DNA from: Hymenobacter translucens
GTDB lineage: Bacteria > Bacteroidota > Bacteroidia > Cytophagales > Hymenobacteraceae
Assembly: GCF_020685205.1 (NCBI RefSeq)
Contig: NZ_JAJERB010000008.1
Span: 124,001 to 188,000 of the forward strand
Direction: 5' to 3'
Length of the DNA: 64,000 nt
Shown: piece by piece, positions 56,679-64,000 of the stretch
Position numbering within the stretch: the stretch's first letter is position 1
How the letters are laid out: every line of letters begins with the position of its first letter
The notes under the pieces: generated by a model
What the model saw: only the letters and a program-made list of their open reading frames with translations
What the model was told of the DNA's origin: nothing
The model's database searches: none
Made by a program: the position numbers and the translations under genes

Positions 56679-59111
56679 ATGCGTGTAAACCTTTCGCTCT
56701 CCCACTGGGAAAGAGGTGTTTGGCGTGTAGTTTTGTGCCTGCTGGGCGTGCTGTACAGCATCGCAGCCGACGCACAGATGAGCACGACTGCTCCTGCGCA
56801 CCCCGCTGCGGCGGGGCCGGCGGCCGGGTGCAACCTGGCGCTGGCCGGCCGGGTGGCCGACCACGAAACCGGACAGCTGTTGCCCGGGGCCACCGCCCGC
56901 CTGCTCGAAACCAACGACGTCAGCGCGGCCGATGAATTCGGCAACTACCACTTTCACGTCTGCCCCGGGCTCTACCACCTTGAAATCAGCTTCGTCGGCT
57001 ACCGCCCCGAAACGGTGGAAGTTCGGGTGAGCAGCGCTACCGTTCGCAACTTCCAGCTTCACCCCGATGCCGTGCTGCTGCAAGGCGCCCTGGTTCGGGG
57101 GCAGCGGGTTGCGGCTCCCGTCCCGCAGGCGACGGCCACGCTCAGCGGCAGCGCCCTGCAGGCCACGCGGGGGCAGGCCCTGGGGGAGGCTTTACTTAAG
57201 GTTAGTGGCGTGTCGGCTATCCAGACCGGGCCAAGCGTGTTCAAGCCCATGATCCACGGGCTGCACTCCAACCGGGTGGCGCTGTTCAACAACGGTGTGC
57301 GGCAGGAAGGCCAGCAGTGGGGCCAGGAGCACGGCCCGGAAATCGACCCCTTCGTGGCCGCCCGCCTTACGGTGGTGAAGGGAGCCGCCGCGGTCCGCTA
57401 CGGAGCGGATGCCATGGGTGGCGTGGTGCTGGCCGAGCCGGCGGCCCTCCCCGACTCTGCCGGGGTCAGTGGCGAGGGGCACCTGGTTGGGGCCAGCAAC
57501 AACGGCCTGGGCGCGGCTTCCTTCACGCTGCAGGGTACTGCGAAGCAAGTGCCGGGCTTGGCGGGCCGGGTAGTGGGAACCGTGCGCCGGGCCGGCTCGG
57601 CCGCCACACCCGACTATCGGATTGCCAACTCCGGTCTGGCAGAATACAGCTACGCCGGTACGCTGGGCTACGAGCGGGAGCGGTGGGGAACGGAGCTGTT
57701 TTTCAGCCAGTACAACGCCCGGCTGGGTTTGTACCCGCTCCCGGAGAATGCCCGCGCGGCCCAGCGAAACACGCCCCGCGTGGCGCAGGATTTCACGTAT
57801 GCCATCAACCGCGGCTACCAGGATCTGCAACACACGCTGCTCAAGCTCCGCAGCTTCTACCGGCTGGGCGAGCGGAACGGGCGGCTTGAGCTGACGGTGG
57901 CCCAGCAGTGGGACGACCGGAGCGAGTACGACAAGTTCCGCCCCCGCAACGATGCTACGGCCGCCAGGAACCTGCCCGAGCTGGACTACCGCAACGCCAC
58001 GAGCACCGCCGAGCTGCGCTGGGAGCCCAAGCCCTGGGGCTCGGTCAGCGGTGAGCTGGGCCTGAGCGGTACGTATCAGAACAACACCTACCGGCCGGGC
58101 TCCCGCTTTTTCATGCCCTATTACACCAATCAGGCGCTCGGCCTGTACGGGCTGGGCCGGTGGCACCCGGGGGCCCGCTGGCTGCTCGAAGCCGGCCTGC
58201 GGCTGGACCGGCGGCTGCTCAACACCAAGCGGCCGACCCGGCCGGCCGGGGTGTTTACGGTAGTGGAGGAAGACTATGGCTACTTCACGCCGGCTGCCTC
58301 GCTGGGTGCCATGTGGGACGCCTCCCCCCACGTTACGCTCCGAGCCGACGTCAGCCTGAACCAGCGGGCACCGGCGGCCAATGAGCGGGCCAGCCAGGGA
58401 GTGCACGGCGGTATCTACGAGGAAGGCTACGATATCTCCCGTTTGCCCGGTGCCCCGCCGCTCACCCCCGAAACCGCGCGGGGCCTGAGCTTGACTGCCA
58501 GCTGGCACGATAACCCGCGCTTCAACGGGGAGGTGACCTTGTATCAGACCTCGTTCGACGGGTACATCTACCAGACTCCCATTCCGGAGGTGCTCAGCGT
58601 GCGGGGGCTGTTTCCCTCGTTTCGCTACCAGCAGACCGACGCCCGGTTCCGGGGTGCCGACCTGCTGGCCACCTTCCGGCTGCTGCCCGTCCTCACCCTG
58701 GGGGTTAAGGCCGCCACGGTGTGGGAGCGGGATATCACCAAGGACGATTACCTGATTCTGGCTCCCGCCGACCGGGCGGAAACCTGGCTGCGCTACGAGC
58801 AGCGGGCATCCGCCGCGCCCCGGCGGGTAAGCGGATTCTATGCCCAGGTCGGGGTGCAGGCGGTGGCCCGGCAGGCCCGCACGCCCCGCCCGGAAAACGG
58901 ACAGGACTACCAGGACCCGCCCGCGGGCTACACGCTGCTCAACGCCGAGGCGGGCCTGGTAGCCGGCGCTGCCACCCGCCACCCGCTGAGCCTCAGCGTG
59001 AGCGGAACCAACCTGCTGAACACCCGCTACCGCGACTACCTGAACCGGTACCGGTATTACCTCGACGAGCTTGGACGCAACGTCACCGTTCGCCTCAAGC
59101 TCAACTTTTAA
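56679..59111 (+). CDS. TonB-dependent receptor of a metal-uptake type
   Basis: An 810-residue outer-membrane receptor. ATG 56679 is preferred to GTG 56640, which lies inside a palindrome. The signal region reads LSLSHWERGVWRVVLCLLGV. A carboxypeptidase-like domain (LALAGRVADHETGQLLPGAT) precedes the plug: EALLKVSGVSAIQTGPSVFK, PMIHGLHSNRVALFNNGVRQ, EGQQWGQEHGPEIDPFVAAR and VVKGAAAVRYGADAMGGVVL. The GLHSNR and EHGPEIDP segments, with His near the plug, recall ZnuD-like zinc receptors, but this is motif reading. The barrel ends in NVTVRLKLNF, with the expected C-terminal Phe. It is followed 36 bp later by a lipoprotein. Confidence 0.88.
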   Translation: MRVNLSLSHWERGVWRVVLCLLGVLYSIAADAQMSTTAPAHPAAAGPAAGCNLALAGRVADHETGQLLPGATARLLETNDVSAADEFGNYHFHVCPGLYHLEISFVGYRPETVEVRVSSATVRNFQLHPDAVLLQGALVRGQRVAAPVPQATATLSGSALQATRGQALGEALLKVSGVSAIQTGPSVFKPMIHGLHSNRVALFNNGVRQEGQQWGQEHGPEIDPFVAARLTVVKGAAAVRYGADAMGGVVLAEPAALPDSAGVSGEGHLVGASNNGLGAASFTLQGTAKQVPGLAGRVVGTVRRAGSAATPDYRIANSGLAEYSYAGTLGYERERWGTELFFSQYNARLGLYPLPENARAAQRNTPRVAQDFTYAINRGYQDLQHTLLKLRSFYRLGERNGRLELTVAQQWDDRSEYDKFRPRNDATAARNLPELDYRNATSTAELRWEPKPWGSVSGELGLSGTYQNNTYRPGSRFFMPYYTNQALGLYGLGRWHPGARWLLEAGLRLDRRLLNTKRPTRPAGVFTVVEEDYGYFTPAASLGAMWDASPHVTLRADVSLNQRAPAANERASQGVHGGIYEEGYDISRLPGAPPLTPETARGLSLTASWHDNPRFNGEVTLYQTSFDGYIYQTPIPEVLSVRGLFPSFRYQQTDARFRGADLLATFRLLPVLTLGVKAATVWERDITKDDYLILAPADRAETWLRYEQRASAAPRRVSGFYAQVGVQAVARQARTPRPENGQDYQDPPAGYTLLNAEAGLVAGAATRHPLSLSVSGTNLLNTRYRDYLNRYRYYLDELGRNVTVRLKLNF

Positions 59112-59147
59112 CGATTCATCACCTCACTTTTTCAACCCAACGAACCC

Positions 59148-59735
59148 ATGAAATTCACGACCTCTCCCGCCGGCTTTACACTGCCTTCTGCCAAGCCTCT
59201 GCTCGCGCTGCTTCTGAGTCTGCCGCTGGCCTTCTCCGCGTGCAGTGATGATGAGCCGGAGCCCGAAGAAGATGCCGAGCTGATTACCACCGTTACGTAT
59301 GCCCTGACGCCCGCTGCCGGCAGCACGGCCCCGGCAGCCACCATCACCTGGGAAGACCTCGACGGCGCCGGCGGCGCGGCACCCGTCATTACCGGCGGTC
59401 CACTAACCCTTCGTGCCAACACCACCTATACCGGCACGATTACCCTGCTCGACAAAACCAAGAGCCCGGTGGCCAACGTGACCGATGAAGTAGCTACCGA
59501 AAAAGAAGACCACCTGTTTTTCTACGCCCCCACCCCCGCCGGGCTTATGACCATAACCCGCACCGACCGCGACGCCAACAACCGCGAAGTAGGACTGACT
59601 ACCCGCCTGGCGACGACGGCAGCCGGTTCGGGCTCGCTGAAGATCACGCTGCTCCACCAGCCCGGCACCAAGGACGGCACGGCCAGCACCGGCGAAGCAG
59701 ATGTGGAAGCTACGGTGCCGGTGACAGTACAATAG
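59148..59735 (+). CDS. Lipoprotein of the TonB receptor operon
   Basis: A 195-residue exported protein. The N-terminus has a lipobox-like LLLSLPLAFSAC at about residues 20-31, followed by an acidic linker DDEPEPEEDAE. The mature part is beta-rich, with NTTYTGTITLLDKTKSPVAN, EDHLFFYAPTPAGLMTITRT and a C-terminal block LKITLLHQPGTKDGTASTGE ending in DVEATVPV. The HQPG..STGE..DVE pattern looks conserved in Bacteroidota proteins encoded next to such receptors. Its role is unknown; capture of a metal or a metallophore outside the cell is an inference. It shares an operon with the receptor. Confidence 0.7.
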   Translation: MKFTTSPAGFTLPSAKPLLALLLSLPLAFSACSDDEPEPEEDAELITTVTYALTPAAGSTAPAATITWEDLDGAGGAAPVITGGPLTLRANTTYTGTITLLDKTKSPVANVTDEVATEKEDHLFFYAPTPAGLMTITRTDRDANNREVGLTTRLATTAAGSGSLKITLLHQPGTKDGTASTGEADVEATVPVTVQ

Positions 59736-59737
59736 GT

Positions 59738-60823
59738 ATGCAAATCACGGAAGCGGGTACAACCGCCTCGCGTCGGTTTGGCCCGCTGGCCTCCCGGCAG
59801 CCGACCACTTTCCCGGCGCCCGTGGCCCGCTGGAGCACCGAGCTGGGCTACGCCGTTCGGGAGGTTGCCTGGCTGGCCGACCATAGTGCCGTGCTGGCCC
59901 TGACCGAAGCCGGCCAGCTGGTGTGCCTGAGTGCTGCCGATGGCCGGCCCTCGTGGAGCGAGACAGGGGGGAATATGTGCCTGAGTGCAAGCCCGGGTGC
60001 CCCCATTGTGGCAACCGGTCACCTCGATGGCATCCTCCGGCTGCGGAATGCTCACACCGGCAAAGCCGTAGCGCAGCAGCGCCTGGGCAAAACCTGGATT
60101 GAGCACGTGAGCTGGTCACCTGACGGCCACTGGCTGGCGGCGGTGGCGGGCCCTACCCTTTTCCTGCTCGATGAAGTGGGCCGCCTGATCGGAAGCTGCG
60201 ACTCTCAAAGCGCGGGCATTGCCGGACTGAGCTGGCGCGCCGATTCGGGGGCCGTAGCCCTGGCCACCCGCTCCGGAGTTCAAGTCGTACCCGTGCCTGG
60301 TTCGGTAGCTACTACCCCGGAACCGAGCCTGCCGCTTAGTGGCGGGCTCGCGCTGGCAGCCGTAGCCTGGAGCCCGACCGGCCGTCACCTCGCGGCCGGG
60401 TGCTCTGGCGGCGGCCTGGTAAGCTGGCTTCTCCTCAGCGGGGCTGAGCGGAAGGCAGGCAGCCAGGTGAAAACAGGACGGACGCTGAGCTGGCACCATG
60501 CTGGCAGCCGGCTGGCAGCCCCCCTCGGCTCGGATATAGGAATCTGGGAGGTAGCAGCGGCCGGAGTGCGCGACTCCCCGAAGCGGCTGGCGTATCACCC
60601 GGTGGATGTGGAATACGCCGTGTTTCAGCACCGGGGCGACTTGCTGGCGTCAGCCGATGCTGCCGGCACGCTGGCGCTCTGGAACCCCGTCCCCTGCACG
60701 CTGCCCCTGGGCGTGTACCCGTTTGGGTCGGGCATTACGGCCTTAACCTGGATGGCCAATGACTGCTGTCTGGCCCTGGGCACGCGTGGAGGCCGGGTTG
60801 CGGTACTCAGCATAGCCGGCTGA
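59738..60823 (+). CDS. WD40-repeat protein
   Basis: A 361-residue protein whose ATG lies 2 bp after the lipoprotein stop, so it is almost certainly co-translated with it. There is no signal peptide. The sequence is made of beta-propeller blades, for example LVCLSAADGRPSWSETGGNM, ATGHLDGILRLRNAHTGKAV, VSWSPDGHWLAAVAGPTLFL, WSPTGRHLAAGCSGGGLVSW and LASADAAGTLALWNPVPC. It would be a cytoplasmic seven-bladed propeller acting as a scaffold. WD40 proteins occur near zinc-acquisition genes such as CobW-type GTPases in some bacteria; that family link is uncertain here. A terminator follows at 60908-60940. Confidence 0.8.
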   Translation: MQITEAGTTASRRFGPLASRQPTTFPAPVARWSTELGYAVREVAWLADHSAVLALTEAGQLVCLSAADGRPSWSETGGNMCLSASPGAPIVATGHLDGILRLRNAHTGKAVAQQRLGKTWIEHVSWSPDGHWLAAVAGPTLFLLDEVGRLIGSCDSQSAGIAGLSWRADSGAVALATRSGVQVVPVPGSVATTPEPSLPLSGGLALAAVAWSPTGRHLAAGCSGGGLVSWLLLSGAERKAGSQVKTGRTLSWHHAGSRLAAPLGSDIGIWEVAAAGVRDSPKRLAYHPVDVEYAVFQHRGDLLASADAAGTLALWNPVPCTLPLGVYPFGSGITALTWMANDCCLALGTRGGRVAVLSIAG

Positions 60824-60907
60824 AGCAGACAGTGAACCGTTGCCGGAACAGGCGGCCTGACCAACATCAGGGTGACGCCCTAAGCTTGCCCACATAAACC
60901 ACGGCCC

Positions 60908-60940
60908 AAAGGCCCGTCAGCAGCCGCTGGCGGGCCTTTT
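60908..60940 (+). terminator. Intrinsic terminator after the WD40 gene
   Basis: AAAGGCCCG pairs with CGGGCCTTT over a 14-nt loop that contains a small CAGCnnnGCTG hairpin; a short T tract follows. Confidence 0.75.
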
Positions 60941-60976
60941 GCCTGGAGGGCTGCCCGGGCACGAGTGCCGGAAATG

Positions 60977-61006
60977 AACAGCGCTGTTCAGTTGGGCAGC
61001 GCTGTT
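60977..61006. promoter_or_regulatory. Tandem palindromes CAGCGCTG, 18 bp apart
   Basis: AACAGCGCTGTT (60977-60988, a perfect 12-bp palindrome) and CAGCGCTGTT (60997-61006) repeat with 18-bp spacing. The arrangement suits a dimeric regulator bound to two adjacent sites upstream of the metallo-hydrolase gene. Confidence 0.4.
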
Positions 61007-61188
61007 TGGCGTTATAGGTACCAGCCTACCCGGCATGCCCTTCCGTCTGGGTATCGACCCGGCAGATGCCCGGCCAGAACTTGTGGCGGGCAACCGGGTT
61101 ATGGTTACAGTTTTCAGCGAAACCACTCCGCCGCCCTGCTTTTCGAAAAGCCGGGCAGTACCGTCTAACCCACCGATTTAAAAAACGC

Positions 61189-61977
61189 ATGAAGTCGATC
61201 CTGCTTCTTACGGCCGCGCTGGCTGCTTTTACTGCTCCGGCGCACGCTCAAACCACTCCTTCCGCCGCTGCCCTGCGCGTGGCCGCCGACCAGATCAAGA
61301 CCAAAAGCGGGCCGCTCACGGTGCAGCCCATCACGCACGGCAGCGTGGTGTTGACGTGGAACGGAAAGACTATTTACGTGGACCCCTACGGGGGAGCCGA
61401 GGCCTACGCGGGACTGGCCGCGCCCGACGTGATTCTTATCACGGACATTCACGGCGACCATATGGACCTGAAAACGCTGGGGGGCCTCGCCGTTGGCAAA
61501 GCCTTGCTGGTAGCTCCTAAGGCGGTGGCCGATAAGCTGCCCCCGGAGTACCAGGCGCAGGTGCGCATCCTGCGCAACGGCCAGCGGCTCGACACGCTGG
61601 GCATGCGGGTGGCGGCCATTCCGATGTATAACCTGCCCGAAGCCGCCGATGCCATGCATACCAAAGGCCGGGGCAACGGCTACGTGCTCAGCCTGGGCGG
61701 TAAAAACGTGTACCTGTCGGGTGACACCGAAGATATTCCCGAAATGCGCGCCCTAAAGGACATCGACGTGGCCTTCGTGTGCATGAACCTGCCGTATACC
61801 ATGGACGTGAACCAGGCCGCCCAGGGCGTGCTGGCCTTCAAGCCAGGCATCGTATATCCCTACCACTACCGCGGCCAGAATGGCCTGAGCGACGTCGACA
61901 GCTTTAAGAAAACTGTGAACACGGCAAACCGGAAAATCGACGTCCGGCTGCGCAACTGGTACCCGGCGGCCAAATAA
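61189..61977 (+). CDS. Metallo-beta-lactamase fold hydrolase, secreted
   Basis: A 262-residue exported protein. ATG 61189 gives a signal peptide (KSILLLTAALAAFTAPAHAQ); the longer frame from 61066 adds an Arg-rich leader. The MBL fold is recognisable: VLTWNGKTIYVDPYGGAEAY, then the metal motif ITDIHGDHMD (in place of the classic THxHxDH), YVLSLGGKNVYLSGDTEDIP, and a C-terminal YPYHYRGQNG. This layout matches the UlaG-like family of MBL-fold proteins found in periplasm. The substrate is unknown. It is followed by a convergent GH28 gene. Confidence 0.85.
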   Translation: MKSILLLTAALAAFTAPAHAQTTPSAAALRVAADQIKTKSGPLTVQPITHGSVVLTWNGKTIYVDPYGGAEAYAGLAAPDVILITDIHGDHMDLKTLGGLAVGKALLVAPKAVADKLPPEYQAQVRILRNGQRLDTLGMRVAAIPMYNLPEAADAMHTKGRGNGYVLSLGGKNVYLSGDTEDIPEMRALKDIDVAFVCMNLPYTMDVNQAAQGVLAFKPGIVYPYHYRGQNGLSDVDSFKKTVNTANRKIDVRLRNWYPAAK

Positions 61978-62061
61978 GCGGGCGTAAGGGGACGACCGGC
62001 CGGGTAGAATCTCCGGGAATTTACCAGACCGGTCGGGCTTCCTGCAATGAGCTGCGGCGCC

Positions 62062-63387
62062 CTAGTCTGGCTTTAGCGGGGTCACCACCGGGCCTGCGGC
62101 CGGGGCCGCCGTCAAGGGAGCTCCGTTGAGGGTCACGTTTGAGAATTTCACGCCCGGATACTTGTTGGGAAAGGCCGCCGTCTGCGCCGTCGCGTCCACG
62201 TTTTTAAAGGTGAAGCTGGTAACCTGATCGGCCGGGTTGCCATTCAAAACCGCAAACTGCTTGCACTTCACCTTGACGTTGGCGATGGTGATGTTGCGGA
62301 TGGTGCCAAAAGGCTTTTCCGTGCTTCCCGCCAGGTTGAAGAACTGCGTCCAGGGCGAGAGCGTGACGATTGTGCCGCAGCGGCCGGTTATGTTTTCAAC
62401 CGTGATGTTCTCGTAGAGCTGGTAGGTGTCGGGGCGCATCTTGAGCAGCAGCAGCGGCCGGTCGTTGTCGACCCGGCAGTTGCGCACGGTGATGCGGTTG
62501 GCGTGAATGCACTCACTGCCGCAGGTAACGGCCGCGTGCACTTCCCCAAAGGTGCAGTTCTCAATCAGCACGTCCTCCACCGGGCCGTTTTCCGGCAGCT
62601 TGTGGGCGGTGGGTCCCTTCCCGCCCTTCATGACGATGCCATCGTCGTTGACGGAGATATAGCAGTTGCGGACGGTTACCTTCTGGCACGCGTCGATGTC
62701 GACGGCATCGGTACTGGGCGCCTTGACCGGCCGGAACGGGGAGCGGATATCACAGCCCTCAATCAGCACCTTTTTGCATTGGTACAGGTGGGTGGTCCAG
62801 AAGCCGGCATTGTGCAGCTTGACCCGGGCAATGGTCACGTCGCGGCAGCCCCAGATAAAGAGCAGCCGGGGCCGGTGCACTTCCAGGTTGGTCGACGACT
62901 TGCCCAGCTTCTGCATGGAGTCGCGGTGGGCCCAGAAGCTTTTCCAGAATTGCAGGCCGTTGCCGTCAATGGTGCCCGGGCCCGTCACCCGAAAGCCGTT
63001 AACCTGGTAGGCATTCACGAGGGCCGCGTAATACGGCAGGCTCTGCCCTTCCATGCGCGAAGGCAGCAGCGGGTAGTGGGCAATGTTGTCGGAGCCTTTA
63101 AGCTTGGCCCCCTGCTGCAGGCGCAGCCGGGTGCGGGGCTTGAAAAACAGCGCCCCGCTCAGGAACACTCCCTTCGGAATCACGACCGTGCCCCCGCCCT
63201 CGGTGTGGGCTTTGTCGATGGTGCGCTGAATGGCGGCGGTGCTCAGCTCGGTGCTATCGGTACCAGCCCCGAAGTCGGTGATAACGTAGTCTTTGGCACC
63301 GGCGCCGGACGATGCCGGCTGGGGAGCTTTAAAGGGCAGGGCAAACGCACTGAGCGCCAGGGGCAGCAGGATAAGGAAGACTTTCAT
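62062..63387 (-). CDS. Glycoside hydrolase family 28 (polygalacturonase-like)
   Basis: A 441-residue exported parallel beta-helix enzyme. ATG 63387 starts a signal peptide (KVFLILLPLALSAFALPFKA). It matches GH28: AIQRTIDKAHTEGGGTVVIP, SGALFFKPRTRLRLQQGAKL, GPGTIDGNG, then the active-site region SIDA-type STDAVDIDACQKVTVRNCYI with NDDGIVMKGG, and a variant of the GHG motif (TCGSECIHA). Members hydrolyse polygalacturonate or rhamnogalacturonan; the catalytic Asp residues appear present. It stands alone, with no pectate lyase or SusCD nearby. Confidence 0.85.
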   Translation of the reverse strand: MKVFLILLPLALSAFALPFKAPQPASSGAGAKDYVITDFGAGTDSTELSTAAIQRTIDKAHTEGGGTVVIPKGVFLSGALFFKPRTRLRLQQGAKLKGSDNIAHYPLLPSRMEGQSLPYYAALVNAYQVNGFRVTGPGTIDGNGLQFWKSFWAHRDSMQKLGKSSTNLEVHRPRLLFIWGCRDVTIARVKLHNAGFWTTHLYQCKKVLIEGCDIRSPFRPVKAPSTDAVDIDACQKVTVRNCYISVNDDGIVMKGGKGPTAHKLPENGPVEDVLIENCTFGEVHAAVTCGSECIHANRITVRNCRVDNDRPLLLLKMRPDTYQLYENITVENITGRCGTIVTLSPWTQFFNLAGSTEKPFGTIRNITIANVKVKCKQFAVLNGNPADQVTSFTFKNVDATAQTAAFPNKYPGVKFSNVTLNGAPLTAAPAAGPVVTPLKPD

Positions 63388-63512
63388 CGGCGGGCAAAAG
63401 AATAGACAGCGCAAAGAAGCAGGATCCCGCGAAGTCTACTCTTCTGTACTGACCTGCCAGGAGCCGGCCCCGGCGGATTGCCCCTTGGGTATCCCTCTTC
63501 TACCTTAGCGGC

Positions 63513-64000
63513 GTGATCCAAAACCAGCCCCCGGACCCGGCCGGCCCGCTGCACCCGCTGCGCACCTACCTCCACCGCTTCGTACCCTCGCTGACGGACG
63601 CTGACTGGCAGCCGCTGGCCGAGGCTTTGCGCCCGCTGTCCCTGGCCCGGGGCGAGCATTTCGTGCGGGCCGGCGACTACCGCCCGGAGCTGGCCATGCT
63701 GCTCAGCGGCTGCTGCCGCCTGTACTACCTGCGCCCCGACGGGGAGGAGCGCACAACGTACTTTTTCTTTGAAAACCACCTGCTGGGAGACTATCCCGGC
63801 TGCCTGACCGGGCAGCGCAGCAGCCTGCATATTCAGGCGCTGACGGGTTCCGAGCTGGTAGTATTTGACTACGCGGTGCTGCGCCGGCTCTACCAGGAAC
63901 GGCCCATCTACGAGCAGTTTGGGCGCCTGCTGGCGGAATACCACCTGCTCGGCACCGATGCCCGCCTGGTAGAGCACCTGCTCCTCTCGCCGGAAGAGCG
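63513..64000 (+). CDS. Crp/Fnr-family transcriptional regulator, 3' partial
   Basis: The frame from GTG 63513 runs off the window end. The visible 160 residues are a cNMP-binding domain: LHPLRTYLHRFVPSLTDADW, FVRAGDYRPELAMLLSGCCR, LYYLRPDGEERTTYFFFENH and LLGDYPGCLTGQRSSLHIQA. The C-terminal HTH lies outside the window. Such Bacteroidota regulators often have no known ligand. A TACCTTAG element 5 bp before the GTG hints at a very short leader. Confidence 0.8.
   Translation, partial: MIQNQPPDPAGPLHPLRTYLHRFVPSLTDADWQPLAEALRPLSLARGEHFVRAGDYRPELAMLLSGCCRLYYLRPDGEERTTYFFFENHLLGDYPGCLTGQRSSLHIQALTGSELVVFDYAVLRRLYQERPIYEQFGRLLAEYHLLGTDARLVEHLLLSPEE

Larger units (their letters stand above)
60824..61188. 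other. Intergenic region: terminator, tandem palindromes, long leader
   Basis: 365 bp between the WD40 and metallo-hydrolase genes. It holds the terminator at 60908-60940 and the tandem CAGCGCTG palindromes at 60977-61006. A frame of 41 codons runs in frame upstream of ATG 61189 but is not preceded by a clear promoter or signal. No other gene is evident. Confidence 0.55.

Noticed and set aside
57192..58982. A 596-codon minus-strand frame inside the TonB receptor gene
   Set aside because: Antisense shadow of the receptor frame, which has a clear plug and C-terminal Phe.
1..64000. tRNA, rRNA, transposase, integrase or phage genes
   Set aside because: I looked for these in the gaps and frames and saw none that could be supported.

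Overview
The window looks like chromosomal DNA of a GC-rich Bacteroidota, most like Hymenobacter or a close relative in the Cytophagales. Signs of this are the TAnnTTTG type of -7 promoter element in front of many genes, the near absence of Shine-Dalgarno sequences, TonB-dependent receptors with N-terminal carboxypeptidase-like domains, DUF2911, DUF2461, DUF892 and M13 lipoprotein families, and 'VILSRAKDL'-type intergenic repeats. The genus is an inference. I see no rRNA, tRNA, CRISPR array, transposase or phage gene.

Layout. 1-12.2 kb: a partial TylF-like methyltransferase, a TonB-domain protein, an MsbA-like ABC exporter, small envelope proteins, a sodium:solute symporter with a tiny coupled partner, a PIG-L deacetylase and a subtilase. 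12.2-23.7 kb: a cluster with a divergent XRE regulator, then a YbjN/Tir-like protein, PspA/IM30, a YqiJ-like OB-fold membrane protein, a 35-codon ORF, a flotillin (YqiK-like), a DUF3592-like membrane protein, a giant AAA+ ATPase (about 1640 aa) and a low-GC DUF3883/PD-(D/E)XK-like protein. 23.7-44.3 kb: mostly housekeeping and metabolic genes (MOSC protein, deoxynucleoside kinase, acyl-CoA-binding protein, CDGSH protein, amidohydrolase, APC permease, CinA, a possible kinase-fold protein, a phospholipase C-like protein, cyclophilin, M13 peptidase, exonuclease VII) and a two-component pair with a receiver-only regulator. 44.3-49.8 kb: a lone TonB-dependent receptor, an alkyltransferase-like protein and a DUF892 ferritin-like protein. 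49.9-56.1 kb: an RND efflux operon interrupted by a four-helix-bundle (23S rRNA IVP-type) gene inside AT-rich inverted repeats. 56.1-60.8 kb: a His-rich small protein, a TonB receptor, a lipoprotein and a WD40 protein, probably one metal-uptake unit. 61-64 kb: a metallo-beta-lactamase-fold protein, a GH28 enzyme and a partial Crp/Fnr regulator.

Most likely functional units: (1) the XRE/PspA/flotillin/AAA+ cluster as an envelope-stress or membrane-remodelling system, with two matching 13-bp dyads in its divergent promoter region; (2) the tripartite efflux pump; (3) the His-rich/TonB receptor/lipoprotein/WD40 unit for metal (perhaps zinc) uptake; (4) the symporter and its overlapping small membrane protein. 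Functions were assigned by reading motifs; no database search was run, and all GC figures are hand counts.
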